In this document: piece after piece, positions 6,741 through 14,631 of the stretch | Layout of the letters: every line of letters begins with the position of its first letter | Position numbering within the stretch: the stretch's first letter is position 1 | Notes under the pieces: model-generated | Seen by the model: the letters and a program-made list of their open reading frames with translations, nothing else | Told to the model about the DNA's origin: nothing | Databases searched by the model: none | Made by a program: the position numbers and the translations under genes | Source: an uncultured Eubacteriales bacterium | GTDB taxonomy: Bacteria; Bacillota; Clostridia; Oscillospirales; CAG-272 | Assembly: GCA_934462885.1 (NCBI GenBank) | Contig: CAKSJC010000020.1 | Location: 1 to 15,381, forward strand | Reading direction: 5' to 3' | Length of the DNA: 15,381 bases

Positions 6741-8201
6741 ATGAACGAAAAGAAGCTTAATAAAAAATATCTGAAGATAGGTTCTTACAGTATCGCAGTA
6801 TGCGCGGTCGTCTGCGCGATCGTGATACTTATAAATATGCTCGTCGGCGAAATCCCGTCGGTCTATACGAAATACGACTTTTCAAGCCTCAACCTCTTCT
6901 CGATCGGAGACGAAACAGCCGAAATACTCGCGGGAGTCGACGAGGATGTAAACGTCTATATACTCACGGCACGCGGAAGCGAATCTCAGACTACCGTAGA
7001 ATTTCTCGAACGCTACTCCGGCATGAACTCGCATATCAAGGTTTCAACGGTAGACCCCGTTACCAATCCCGGCTTTGTCGAAAAATACACGGATAATGAG
7101 CTTAGCGATAACTCCGTTATCTTTGAGAGCGCGAAGAGAAGCTATGTTATAGATTATAACGACATTTATCCGAGACAGTATTCCGATGAGGAACTTTATT
7201 ACTATTATTATTCCGGACAGATTCCCGCCGGAACGCCGTATTTTAACGGAGAACTCATGTTCACCACGGCTGTCGATTATGTGACGCGCGACGATCTCCC
7301 CGTCATGTATGCTCTTACCGGTCACGGAGAAACAGAACTCGACTCAACTTATGCCTCATATATTTCGTCTGAAAATATTGCAACCAATGAACTCAGTCTG
7401 CTGACAGCGGACGAGATACCGCGCGACTGTACGTCGATACTGATAAATGTTCCGACTTCCGATATTTCTGCGGACGAGTGCGAAAAGCTGGAAAAATACC
7501 TTGACGAGGGAGGAAACATCATACTCGTCACAGGCGCCGTAACGTACACCTCGTATTCAATGCCGAATATAACCGCACTCTGCGCTTATATGGGACTTGA
7601 GAGCGTAGACGGAATGGTGGTTGAGGGAAATCGGAACAACTATCTTTACGACCCGAGATATCTTCTTCCCGTTCTCGGAACAACATACGACGGACCTCTC
7701 TCCCTTTTGTCGTCATCGAAAATATATACTCTTATGTACGCTTCACACGGAATACTTGACATAGGAACCCATGAAGTGACACCTCTTATGTCCTCAACGA
7801 CATCGGCTTTCGTAAAAGAAAACTTCTTAACCGACAACTCTGTTACAAAGTCCGACGGAGATATTTCGGGTATGGTATACGTCGGAGCGGCAGTCACGGG
7901 GGAAGCCGACGGAACCCGCGCGGAAAACTATAAGTTCGTATGGTTTTCTTCGCCGTCGATAACAGATTCTTCGGCTGACTCCTACGTGTCGGGAGGAAAC
8001 TCCGCAGTATTCACCTCAACATTAAACTGGATGAGCGCAAGTAAAACGAATCTTTCGATAATGGCAAAGCAGATGCAGGTTGAAGCTCTTGTCATTCCCG
8101 AATCGGCTTCCGCTTTCTGGTCTGTCGCAGTGGTGTTTATTGTTCCGATTTCCGTTTTTATCTGCGGATTTGTCGCTTGGTTCAAACGCCGCAGAAAGTG
8201 A
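6741..8201 (+). CDS. GldG-family ABC-associated protein
   Basis: The 486-residue protein has one N-terminal transmembrane helix (about residues 16-36), a long extracytoplasmic part and a C-terminal helix (about 459-481) followed by a basic RRRK end. The early segment YDFSSLNLFSIGDETAEIL, the VNVYIL strand with FLERY, the ALTGHGE motif and the DEGGNIILVTGA segment are typical of the GldG / ABC_transp_aux family (PF09822), related to intraflagellar-transport-52-like folds. These proteins accompany GldA/GldF transporters and are thought to act outside the membrane; the biochemical role is undefined. A GGGGAGG site (6725-6731) precedes the ATG, and the gene follows the permease by 17 bases in the same operon. 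Confidence 0.88.
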   Translation: MNEKKLNKKYLKIGSYSIAVCAVVCAIVILINMLVGEIPSVYTKYDFSSLNLFSIGDETAEILAGVDEDVNVYILTARGSESQTTVEFLERYSGMNSHIKVSTVDPVTNPGFVEKYTDNELSDNSVIFESAKRSYVIDYNDIYPRQYSDEELYYYYYSGQIPAGTPYFNGELMFTTAVDYVTRDDLPVMYALTGHGETELDSTYASYISSENIATNELSLLTADEIPRDCTSILINVPTSDISADECEKLEKYLDEGGNIILVTGAVTYTSYSMPNITALCAYMGLESVDGMVVEGNRNNYLYDPRYLLPVLGTTYDGPLSLLSSSKIYTLMYASHGILDIGTHEVTPLMSSTTSAFVKENFLTDNSVTKSDGDISGMVYVGAAVTGEADGTRAENYKFVWFSSPSITDSSADSYVSGGNSAVFTSTLNWMSASKTNLSIMAKQMQVEALVIPESASAFWSVAVVFIVPISVFICGFVAWFKRRRK

Positions 8202-8211
8202 GGCGTAATAT

Positions 8212-9207
8212 ATGTCTAAAAAGAAAAAAAACAAATATCTCTTTCCAATCATTCTTATTGTACTTCTTTGCGCTCTCGCTGTCGGATACGCCGTTTTATC
8301 AGCTGCTAACAAAAAAAATGCGGCTCTTGAAAAAGAAGCACAAGAATCCGCATCCGAACCTGTTATGATCGCAGAATTTGATCCATCATCCGCAGTTGAA
8401 ATTTCATTCTCCAAAAATGAGGGAGACATGATAGTGTTTCTGAAAAAAGACGGAAAATGGACATATTCTCCGGACGACACATTCCCGCTTGACGAAGAAA
8501 AAGTGTCAAAAATGGCGTCTGCACTCTCATCGATCTCCGTTATCCGCGAGGTGAACGAAGGGGACGAATCCGAATACGGTCTAACCGAACCCGCCTACAC
8601 GATGGATATAAAGTATTCCGACGGCACGTCACACGAATATAAAATAGGAGATTACAACTCGTTCGGCGGAGGATATTATTTTTCGGCAGACGGTAAAATT
8701 TATCTTATAAAATCGGGGCTTGGAAATTATTTTGATTATGAGCTGTCGGATTTTCTTGTCCTTGACAGTATACCTTCCGACATAGAAGAAGATTATATCG
8801 TCTCGGTAACCGTAAAAAATGACGGAAAAGAAAACGTGATAACAGATAAAGACGGAATTAAATCGGTCTTTTCAGCGATAAAAAGCCTTAAATTTGACAT
8901 ATGTGCCGATTATTATGCTGAAGCGGAAGAAAAATCGTCGCATTTCGGTATTGACGGGAATAACAGTGTTGAGATAAAATATAAGAAAGCCGTTGTTTCA
9001 GGCGATACCGACGGCAATGAAACCGAAACGAGGCTCGACTCGTCGTATAAGATACTTTTCGGAGATGATGCCGGACATGACAGCGGTTTTTATTCTTCTC
9101 CCGAAAATTCTACTATTGTATATACCGAGGACAGAGCCGCGGTTCTTGACATACTCGGATATATTGGATATGCTCCGCAACCGGATGAAACAACCCAGTG
9201 GGGATAA
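8212..9207 (+). CDS. DUF4340-domain membrane-anchored protein
   Basis: This 331-residue protein has a Lys-rich N-terminus, one transmembrane helix (about residues 9-31) and a large acidic domain that would lie outside the membrane. The recurring pattern DGKWTYSPDDTFPLDEEKV, followed by SEYGLTEPAYTMDIKYSDG and a YKIGDYNSFGGGYYF stretch, is characteristic of DUF4340 (PF14238), which commonly follows gldG-like genes. The RBS, GTGAGG (8199-8204), overlaps the stop of the GldG-like gene, so translation is probably coupled. No enzyme motif is visible. The family's fixed linkage to this transporter suggests it is a structural or substrate-handling part of the same complex. A hairpin and repeat overlap its stop codon. 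Confidence 0.85.
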   Translation: MSKKKKNKYLFPIILIVLLCALAVGYAVLSAANKKNAALEKEAQESASEPVMIAEFDPSSAVEISFSKNEGDMIVFLKKDGKWTYSPDDTFPLDEEKVSKMASALSSISVIREVNEGDESEYGLTEPAYTMDIKYSDGTSHEYKIGDYNSFGGGYYFSADGKIYLIKSGLGNYFDYELSDFLVLDSIPSDIEEDYIVSVTVKNDGKENVITDKDGIKSVFSAIKSLKFDICADYYAEAEEKSSHFGIDGNNSVEIKYKKAVVSGDTDGNETETRLDSSYKILFGDDAGHDSGFYSSPENSTIVYTEDRAAVLDILGYIGYAPQPDETTQWG

Positions 9208-9217
9208 CCGCCCCACT
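9197..9217 (+). repeat. Stem-loop over the DUF4340 stop codon
   Basis: AGTGGGG (9197-9203) and CCCCACT (9211-9217) form a 7-bp GC-rich stem around the TAA stop. No T run follows directly, so it is not a typical terminator; it may protect the upstream message end or weaken read-through into proA. Confidence 0.5.
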
Positions 9218-9236
9218 CACGAGGCTGCAGCCTTAC
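9206..9236 (-). repeat. Short intergenic repeat, copy A (internally shortened)
   Basis: The plus strand reads AACCGCCCCACTC, then ACGAGGCTGCAGCCTTAC. The reverse complement of 15314-15370 shares the first 13 bases exactly and the rest closely, but copy B carries about 26 extra bases that form a hairpin. Copy A also contains the perfect palindrome AGGCTGCAGCCT (9222-9233). It lies between the DUF4340 gene and proA. Confidence 0.55.
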
Positions 9237-9266
9237 TTTTAATTAACAATAACAAACGGTGACAAA

Positions 9267-10526
9267 ATGAAAACTACTCTTGAAATAATGAAAGAGACGC
9301 ACGGCGCGGCAAGCGCAATAATGAACGCCGGAACTGACGAAAAAAACAAGATACTCGAATGTATGGCAGAAAGTCTCCTGAACGCAAAGAGTGAAATTCT
9401 CGCCGCAAACGAGACTGACGCAGAAGAAGCGCGCGGAAAAATATCCGAAGTAATGCTCGACAGACTCCGGCTTTCTTCCGATAGGATAAATTCCATGGCA
9501 AAGGGAATACTTGATGTCCGCAATCTTCCCGATCCGGCATGGAGAAAACTCGAAATTATAAAAAGGTCTGACGGAATGACTATAGAAAAAACTGCCGTAC
9601 CGCTGGGAGTTATCGCGATAATCTATGAAAGCAGACCGAACGTCACCTCAGACGCCGCCGCTCTCTGCATAAAGAGCGGGAACGCCGTTATATTAAGAGG
9701 AGGGCGCGAAGCATACCGCTCATCGACAGCAATAACGGCTGCCTTGAAAAAAGGATGCGCCGCAGCCGGCTTTCCTATGGAAATAATCGGACAAGTCGAA
9801 GATACCACGCGCCAGAGTTCGATAGATTTGATGCGCGGTGTGGGATATATTGATCTGCTCATTCCGCGCGGAGGAGCCGGTCTTATCCGCGCTTGCGTTG
9901 AAAACGCAAAAGTTCCCTGTATAGAAACCGGGACGGGAATATGTCATATCTACGTAGATAAGAGCGCTGATCTTTCTATGGCTGTAAAAATCATAAACAA
10001 TGCGAAAACAAGCCGACCGTCTGTGTGCAACGCCGCTGAGGTATGTCTTGTGCATAAAGATATAGCGGGAAAATTCCTTCCTATGATAAAAAAAGCTCTT
10101 GTTGACGACAGACAAAAGGCGGGACTTGTGCCGGTCGAAATGCGCATTGACAAGAAAGCTGCTGAATATATAGACGGCAAGCCGCTCGGAGAAAACGACT
10201 TTGATACGGAGTTTCTTGACTATATAATGGCATTCGGAATTGTTTCTTCCGTTGAAGAAGCGATAATGCACATTTCCGCACACTCGACGCACCACAGCGA
10301 ATCGATAATAACGCGCGATGAATCCGCGGCGGATCTTTTCACACGTTCAGTCGACAGCGCGGCGGTTTATGTAAATGCAAGCACACGCTTTACCGACGGC
10401 GGAGAATTCGGCCTGGGATGCGAAATGGGTATATCGACACAAAAACTCCACGCACGGGGACCTATGGGGCTGAACGAGCTTTGTACTTATAAATACATAG
10501 TAAAAGGAAACGGAAATATAAGATAA
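9267..10526 (+). CDS. proA: Gamma-glutamyl phosphate reductase (glutamate-5-semialdehyde dehydrogenase)
   Basis: ProA catalyses the NADPH-dependent reduction of gamma-glutamyl phosphate to glutamate-5-semialdehyde, the second step of proline synthesis. At 419 residues it has the usual length. Recognisable segments are VPLGVIAIIYESRPNVTSDA, LRGGREAYRS, LIPRGGAGLI, ETGTGICHIYVD, and RPSVCNAAE with the catalytic Cys254, then the C-terminal GGEFGLGCEMGISTQ and HARGPMGLNELCTYKY. The ATG at 9267 has only a modest GGTGA site (9258-9262). It starts 59 bases after the DUF4340 stop with no T-tailed terminator between, so it may be partly co-transcribed with the ABC operon. proC follows 89 bases later. 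proB, normally next to proA, is not here. Confidence 0.96.
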   Translation: MKTTLEIMKETHGAASAIMNAGTDEKNKILECMAESLLNAKSEILAANETDAEEARGKISEVMLDRLRLSSDRINSMAKGILDVRNLPDPAWRKLEIIKRSDGMTIEKTAVPLGVIAIIYESRPNVTSDAAALCIKSGNAVILRGGREAYRSSTAITAALKKGCAAAGFPMEIIGQVEDTTRQSSIDLMRGVGYIDLLIPRGGAGLIRACVENAKVPCIETGTGICHIYVDKSADLSMAVKIINNAKTSRPSVCNAAEVCLVHKDIAGKFLPMIKKALVDDRQKAGLVPVEMRIDKKAAEYIDGKPLGENDFDTEFLDYIMAFGIVSSVEEAIMHISAHSTHHSESIITRDESAADLFTRSVDSAAVYVNASTRFTDGGEFGLGCEMGISTQKLHARGPMGLNELCTYKYIVKGNGNIR

Positions 10527-10615
10527 CGGACAGAACGCTCTTTTATGTGCTGACGATAAATCGCACTAAAACCGCAAATCATGTCACATACGGATCAGGG
10601 AGGATTTTTTGCAAA

Positions 10616-11419
10616 ATGAAAAAAATTGGTTTTATCGGAATAGGAAATATGGGAGGAGCCATACTCGAAGCAGTAGCAAAGAAACTTCCCGGAGATGAGA
10701 TGATGGTGTGCGACCACAACGGCGATAAAACTGCGCGCGCCTCGGCAAAATACGGCTGTATCGTCTCTTCCGCAAATGAAATCGCCGAAAACTCGGAATA
10801 TCTTATGATGTGTGTTAAGCCGCAGGCGGCAGCCTCAGCTTTTGCAGAAATATCCGACACTCTGTCCGCACGTTCAAAGCCTCCGATCATTGTTTCGATA
10901 ATGGCGGGAGTTTCGATAGAAGCAGTCTCAACTATGGCACGTGTAAAATGCCGCGTTATACGCATTATGCCAAACGTCGCGGCATCGATCGGCGAGTCGA
11001 TGACGCTTTGCGCGACCGGTTCTGAAGTATCTGACAATGAACTTAACGAGTTCCTTGATTTCATGTCGGAATCCGGAAAAATCGACATAATACCTGAAAA
11101 ACTTATTGACGCTTCATCCGCCCTTTCAGGCTGCGGACCGGCTTATGTTTGTATGTTTGTTGAAGCGCTTGCGGACGGCGCGGTAGAGTGCGGAGTTCCC
11201 AGAAAAAACGCAATGGAATACGCGCTGCGCACTCTTATCGGTACAGCAAAGCTTATTGAAGAAACCGGCAAGCATCCCGGACTTATCAAAGACGAGGTCA
11301 CAAGCCCCTCCGGAACGACGATCGAAGGTGTTCGCGCACTTGAAAGAGGCGCTTTCCGTTCATCAGTCTCGGAAGCCGTTATAGCCGCTTATGAGAAAAC
11401 CATGAAACTGAAAAAATAA
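10616..11419 (+). CDS. proC: Pyrroline-5-carboxylate reductase
   Basis: ProC carries out the last step of proline synthesis, reducing pyrroline-5-carboxylate with NAD(P)H. The protein of 267 residues starts MKKIGFIGIGNMGGAIL, the GxGxxG dinucleotide-binding site (residues 8-13), and has VKPQ, RIMPNVAASIGESMT, SGCGPAYVCMFVEALADG, and the C-terminal signature DEVTSPSGTTIEGVRALERG. ATG at 10616 is chosen because GGGAGGA (10598-10604) precedes it; a GTG at 10547 in frame would add 23 residues before the nucleotide-binding fold. It runs in the same direction as proA with no terminator between, so the two are likely one transcript ending at the 11530 terminator. Confidence 0.96.
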   Translation: MKKIGFIGIGNMGGAILEAVAKKLPGDEMMVCDHNGDKTARASAKYGCIVSSANEIAENSEYLMMCVKPQAAASAFAEISDTLSARSKPPIIVSIMAGVSIEAVSTMARVKCRVIRIMPNVAASIGESMTLCATGSEVSDNELNEFLDFMSESGKIDIIPEKLIDASSALSGCGPAYVCMFVEALADGAVECGVPRKNAMEYALRTLIGTAKLIEETGKHPGLIKDEVTSPSGTTIEGVRALERGAFRSSVSEAVIAAYEKTMKLKK

Positions 11420-11529
11420 GCGCAAGACAGTTCGGTGACTTTTATCGGGATAAGCAAACCCTCACGCAATTATATGCACAGAAGACTTCTCGGTTTTTCT
11501 TGAATATTCGCAAAAAAAGCTTAAACAGC

Positions 11530-11575
11530 AAAATAGGTGACATTTATGAAAATGTCACCTATTTTATCTTTTATT
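11530..11575 (+). terminator. Bidirectional terminator between proC and the metal pump gene
   Basis: AAAATAGGTGACATTT (11530-11545) and AAATGTCACCTATTTT (11550-11565) make a perfect 16-bp stem with a 4-base loop. T-rich sequence follows on the plus strand (TTTTATCTTTTATT). On the minus strand the stem has its own T-rich 3' arm, and a TTTTTTT run lies about 15 bases beyond. It can serve both convergent genes. Confidence 0.93.
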
Positions 11576-11581
11576 ATGTCA

Positions 11582-13741
11582 TTATTTGTTTTTCATCATT
11601 CTCATAGAGTTTAGAACTGCGAGCATTGTAACGCCCACATCTCCGAAAACCGCTTCCCACATTCCGCTGATACCGCATGCGCCAAGTACAAGAAGTATCG
11701 CTTTTACCGCCAAAGCAAATGTGATGTTTTCAACAACGATACGTCTCGTCTTTTTTGAAATAGCAACAGCGTCGATCAGTTTCGAAGGCTCGTCGGTCAT
11801 CAGAACCACGTCGGAAGCTTCAATCGCCGCATCTGAGCCAATCTGTCCCATTGAAATTCCAACGTCCGCTGAAGCAAGTACCGGCGAATCATTTATTCCG
11901 TCCCCGACGAACGCCACTTTAAGAGGATTTTCGCTGTCTTTTTTCGCGATATCCCAAAGAATCTCGGCTTTTTCGCCGGGAAGAAGCGAAGCGCGGTATT
12001 CGTCTATTCCAAGCTCACCCGCGACAGAGCGCGCAACCTCTTCCGAGTCTCCGGTCAGCATAACAATCTTTTTTATACCGAGTTTTTTTAGTTCTCCGAT
12101 AGTTTCTGCGGAATCTTCCTTCGCAGAGTCGGCTATAACGATACATCCAAGATAGCGCGAATCTGCGGCAACGTATACTTTCGTTCCTATTGCTGAACAC
12201 TCGTCATATTTTATTCCGAACTGACTGATGAGCTTCTCGTTTCCCGCCAAGAGTTTCTTTCCGTCGTAGAGGACCGATACCCCATGACCCGAAATTTCGG
12301 TATAGTCCGAAATTTTGGAACGCTCAATATCCGCGGCTGCCGCGGTGATAGACTCGGCTATCGGATGAGTAGAGTAAGCTTCGGCGTAAGCTGCGCATTG
12401 CAATACCTCATCTTTTGAAACGCCGTCTGCCGGAATAACCTCTTTTACTCGGAATTCGCCTTTTGTAAGAGTTCCGGTTTTATCGAAAATGACCGCATCA
12501 AGCTTTGAGAGAAGCTCAAGATAGTTACTTCCTTTTACGAGAATACCCGCTCTCGACGCGGCTCCTATGCCTCCGAAGAACGTGAGCGGAACGGAAATAA
12601 CAAGCGCGCAGGGACAAGATACGATAAGGAATGTGCAGGCGCGTTCGAACCAAGTGGTAAAGTCAAGTCCGAAGAATAATGTCGGAACAACGCAAAGGAG
12701 AACCGCGCCGACGACGACTGCGGGAGTGTAATATTTTGCGAACTTAGTAATAAAGTTTTCTGCGGGAGCTTTGCGTGATGAAGCATTGCGCACAGCGTCG
12801 ATTATCTTTGTCGCGGTTGATTCGCCGAACTCTTTCGTCGTGCGGACTTTTATGGTTCCGCTCTTGTTTATTCCGCTGGAGAGAACTTCGCTTCCGATAT
12901 ACGCATGAACCGGTCTTGATTCTCCGCTCAGCGCACTCATGTCGAGATAAGTGTCTCCTTCTTCAACAACACCGTCAAGCGGAATTTTTTCTCCGGGACG
13001 GATGAGGATCAATTCGCCGATCTCCACTTCGTCGGGATGTACTGTCAGTTCCTCTCCGTCTCGAATAACGCACGCAGTATCCGGTCTTATATCCATAAGA
13101 GCCGAAATGGAACGTTTTGAGCGTCCGACTGCCGCGTCCTCAAACATCTCGCCTATCTGATATAGTAACATTACAGTTGCGGCTTCAGGATATTCGCCGA
13201 TTGCAAACGCGCCTACGCTCGCTATGCTCATGAGAAAGTTTTCGTCGAAAACTCTTCCCTTTATGATATTACGTAAAGCAGAGAATAAAACATCGTAACC
13301 AAGGATAAGAAATGACGCCGTATATATTCCGACAGACAAATACGGATTTATCTTCGTAAAACGTGAGATGATAACGCCTGCCGCAAGCAAAACACCGCCA
13401 ATGATGATTCTGAGAAGAGGAGACTTTTCGTCAGAGTCCTCATCATCTTCATTGTGTTCTTGACCATCGTTTTTTTGTTTGCCGCTGCAGTGATCGTGAG
13501 CGGAGCGAGCGCCTCTTTCCGATATTCCTTCGTAAACCGAAACATCGGGTTCAAACATATGTACCGCCTTTTCTATATCGTCGAAAAGTTCCGCTCCCTC
13601 TCTGTCTGTCTCAATCGTAAGAGACTCAGTCATAAGGTCGACAGAAGCAGAGCTTATACCGGAAACTTTAGAGATTTCGTTCTGTATTTTCGCGGCACAG
13701 TTCGGACAGTCAAGTCCTTTCAGTGTGTATTTCTTTTCCAT
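11582..13741 (-). CDS. cadA: Heavy-metal P1B-type ATPase, Zn/Cd/Pb exporter
   Basis: The 719-residue protein uses ATP to export soft divalent metals. An N-terminal heavy-metal domain carries GLDCPNC (Cys12, Cys15). A hydrophilic linker (about 75-107) is rich in His, Asp and Glu. The P-type core shows LSGES (271-275), the membrane CPC (376-378), the phosphorylated Asp in DKTGTLT (420-426), HP (459-460), MLTGDSEEVA (561-570) and GDGINDSP (613-620). Lys680 in the seventh helix and Asp701 in DVGVTM of the eighth match the metal-site residues of the P1B-2 group, which argues for Zn/Cd/Pb rather than copper. ATG at 13741 has an AAAGGAG site (13749-13755). It lies downstream of the CadC-type regulator gene with its own operator. 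The ORF is intact. The symbol reflects family; zntA would be equally defensible. Confidence 0.93.
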   Translation of the reverse strand: MEKKYTLKGLDCPNCAAKIQNEISKVSGISSASVDLMTESLTIETDREGAELFDDIEKAVHMFEPDVSVYEGISERGARSAHDHCSGKQKNDGQEHNEDDEDSDEKSPLLRIIIGGVLLAAGVIISRFTKINPYLSVGIYTASFLILGYDVLFSALRNIIKGRVFDENFLMSIASVGAFAIGEYPEAATVMLLYQIGEMFEDAAVGRSKRSISALMDIRPDTACVIRDGEELTVHPDEVEIGELILIRPGEKIPLDGVVEEGDTYLDMSALSGESRPVHAYIGSEVLSSGINKSGTIKVRTTKEFGESTATKIIDAVRNASSRKAPAENFITKFAKYYTPAVVVGAVLLCVVPTLFFGLDFTTWFERACTFLIVSCPCALVISVPLTFFGGIGAASRAGILVKGSNYLELLSKLDAVIFDKTGTLTKGEFRVKEVIPADGVSKDEVLQCAAYAEAYSTHPIAESITAAAADIERSKISDYTEISGHGVSVLYDGKKLLAGNEKLISQFGIKYDECSAIGTKVYVAADSRYLGCIVIADSAKEDSAETIGELKKLGIKKIVMLTGDSEEVARSVAGELGIDEYRASLLPGEKAEILWDIAKKDSENPLKVAFVGDGINDSPVLASADVGISMGQIGSDAAIEASDVVLMTDEPSKLIDAVAISKKTRRIVVENITFALAVKAILLVLGACGISGMWEAVFGDVGVTMLAVLNSMRMMKNK

Positions 13742-13768
13742 GGCTCTTCTCCTTTGGCATATTTATGT

Positions 13769-13790
13769 ACAGTTGATCAAACGCTCAACT
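13769..13790 (-). promoter_or_regulatory. CadC/SmtB-type operator in front of the metal pump
   Basis: CAGTTGA-N8-TCAACTG is an interrupted palindrome with 7-base arms, identical in arms and spacing to the one at 14327-14348 before the regulator gene. It lies between the candidate -10 box (13809-13804) and the pump's ribosome binding site, where a bound repressor would block transcription. Confidence 0.85.
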
Positions 13791-13800
13791 GTCAGCGTTT

Positions 13801-13832
13801 ATTTTACCCCGCCAACACGACGGGGGTAAAAT
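13801..13832 (-). promoter_or_regulatory. Inverted repeat and candidate promoter of the metal pump
   Basis: ATTTTACCCC (13801-13810) and GGGGTAAAAT (13823-13832) are perfect 10-base inverted arms around 12 bases. On the minus strand the right arm supplies a possible TTTACC -35 and the left arm a TAAAAT -10 (13809-13804) with 18 bases between. There is no T tract after the stem on the minus strand, so it is a poor terminator for the regulator gene. It may be the pump promoter, a second regulator's site, or both. Confidence 0.5.
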
Positions 13833-13936
13833 CGGTATTAATAATATATGAATTCAAGTTTTCGGGGAATATATGAGAGTACATATTAAATGATTTAATG
13901 AAAAAAAGTTTGAACATTTCAGGCTCATCGAAGTTT

Positions 13937-14299
13937 TTACTCATGAATGTGATCGAAGCCCATATCCAATATCTTTCTCACATGATCATCAGCAAGGGAA
14001 TAGTATACGTTCTGTCCTTCTCTGCGGAATTTCACAAGATTTGCGAGACGCAAAGCTTTAAGCTGATGTGAGACAGCAGATTTCGTGATTCCGAGAAGAG
14101 CTGCGAGATCGCAAACGCACATTTCCTCAAACTCAAGAGCATGAAGAAGCTGAACGCGGCTTCCGTCTCCGAACATTTTAAAAAGGGAGGCAAGCTCAAT
14201 ATATTCGTCTTTTTCGGAAAGCGTATTTTTTACTCTTTCGACAACATCTTCATGTATTATATCGCAGTCGCAGGCTTCAGCAATTTTGTTTTTTTTCAT
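13937..14299 (-). CDS. cadC: ArsR/SmtB-family metal-sensing repressor, CadC type
   Basis: This 120-residue winged-helix repressor has the order of CadC: an N-terminal arm with CDC (Cys10, Cys12), the dimer region, EMCVCDLAALLG (Cys61, Cys63), the recognition helix TKSAVSHQLKALRLANLV, the wing FRREGQNVYYSL, and a C-terminal helix with Asp104, His106, His117 and Glu120. The four cysteines match the alpha-3N Cd/Pb site of CadC, and the D-x-H ... H-x-x-E spacing (2, 11, 3) matches the alpha-5 Zn site of SmtB/CadC. ATG at 14299 is preferred to the ATG at 14305 because AGGAAG (14307-14312) is 7 bases from the former and 1 from the latter. It probably represses itself and the pump gene until metal binds. 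Confidence 0.93.
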   Translation of the reverse strand: MKKNKIAEACDCDIIHEDVVERVKNTLSEKDEYIELASLFKMFGDGSRVQLLHALEFEEMCVCDLAALLGITKSAVSHQLKALRLANLVKFRREGQNVYYSLADDHVRKILDMGFDHIHE

Positions 14300-14326
14300 T
14301 AACATACTTCCTATGTTTCATCATGT

Positions 14327-14348
14327 CAGTTGAATGATTGTTCAACTG
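14327..14348 (-). promoter_or_regulatory. CadC/SmtB-type operator of the regulator gene
   Basis: CAGTTGA-N8-TCAACTG starts five bases after the -10 box and covers the expected transcription start. The 7-base arms are the same as at the pump gene, and the TTGA/TCAA core is what ArsR/SmtB proteins bind. Confidence 0.9.
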
Positions 14349-14353
14349 TTTGT

Positions 14354-14382
14354 ATTATACACAATTTTTACTGCTTTGTCAA
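14354..14382 (-). promoter_or_regulatory. Perfect consensus sigma-A promoter of the regulator gene
   Basis: On the minus strand TTGACA (14382-14377), 17 bases, and TATAAT (14359-14354) match consensus at all twelve positions. Such a strong promoter fits a gene held down by an adjacent repressor site. Confidence 0.93.
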
Positions 14383-14546
14383 TAGGGATGCAAAAATTTT
14401 TAAAAAATATAAATCAAAAGAAAATCTTTTTTAACTAACTTGCATAATAATTATTTAAAAAACATACTTTTAAAATGAGAGATATAAAGAAGAAATGCGT
14501 ATATACAGCAAAAAAAGCGAAACATTTTTATATTTTCGAAAAAAAA
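14383..14546. other. AT-rich divergent intergenic stretch
   Basis: This very AT-rich segment lies between the divergent promoters of the regulator gene and the zinc-ribbon protein gene. No ORF, terminator or clear binding palindrome was found. Confidence 0.6.
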
Positions 14547-14595
14547 TTGACAAATTAATTTATGTGTTGACATTTTTATAATCTTATGTTATAAT
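14547..14595 (+). promoter_or_regulatory. Consensus promoter of the zinc-ribbon protein gene, with repeated TTGACA
   Basis: TTGACA (14567-14572), 17 bases and TATAAT (14590-14595) form a perfect consensus promoter. A further TTGACA lies at 14547-14552 and a third at 14599-14604; a second TATAAT sits at 14577-14582. Only the middle pair has proper spacing. Confidence 0.9.
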
Positions 14596-14631
14596 TTATT
14601 GACATCAAAAATATTTTTATTGGAGGATTTT

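Noticed and set aside
9197..9217. Terminator of the Gld-like operon
   Set aside because: The GC-rich stem lacks a following T run; the first T-rich bases come about 20 bases later, after another palindrome.
9720..10295. Minus-strand ORF of 191 codons
   Set aside because: It is antisense to proA, which is intact and conserved over the same bases.
11586..12155. Plus-strand ORF of 189 codons
   Set aside because: It is antisense to the C-terminal half of the P-type ATPase, whose motifs are complete; the Ser/Ile-rich translation is typical of a shadow frame.
13801..13832. Terminator of the CadC-type regulator gene
   Set aside because: The stem is good but the minus strand continues with AAACGCTG rather than a T tract, and the -10-like TAAAAT sits in its arm.
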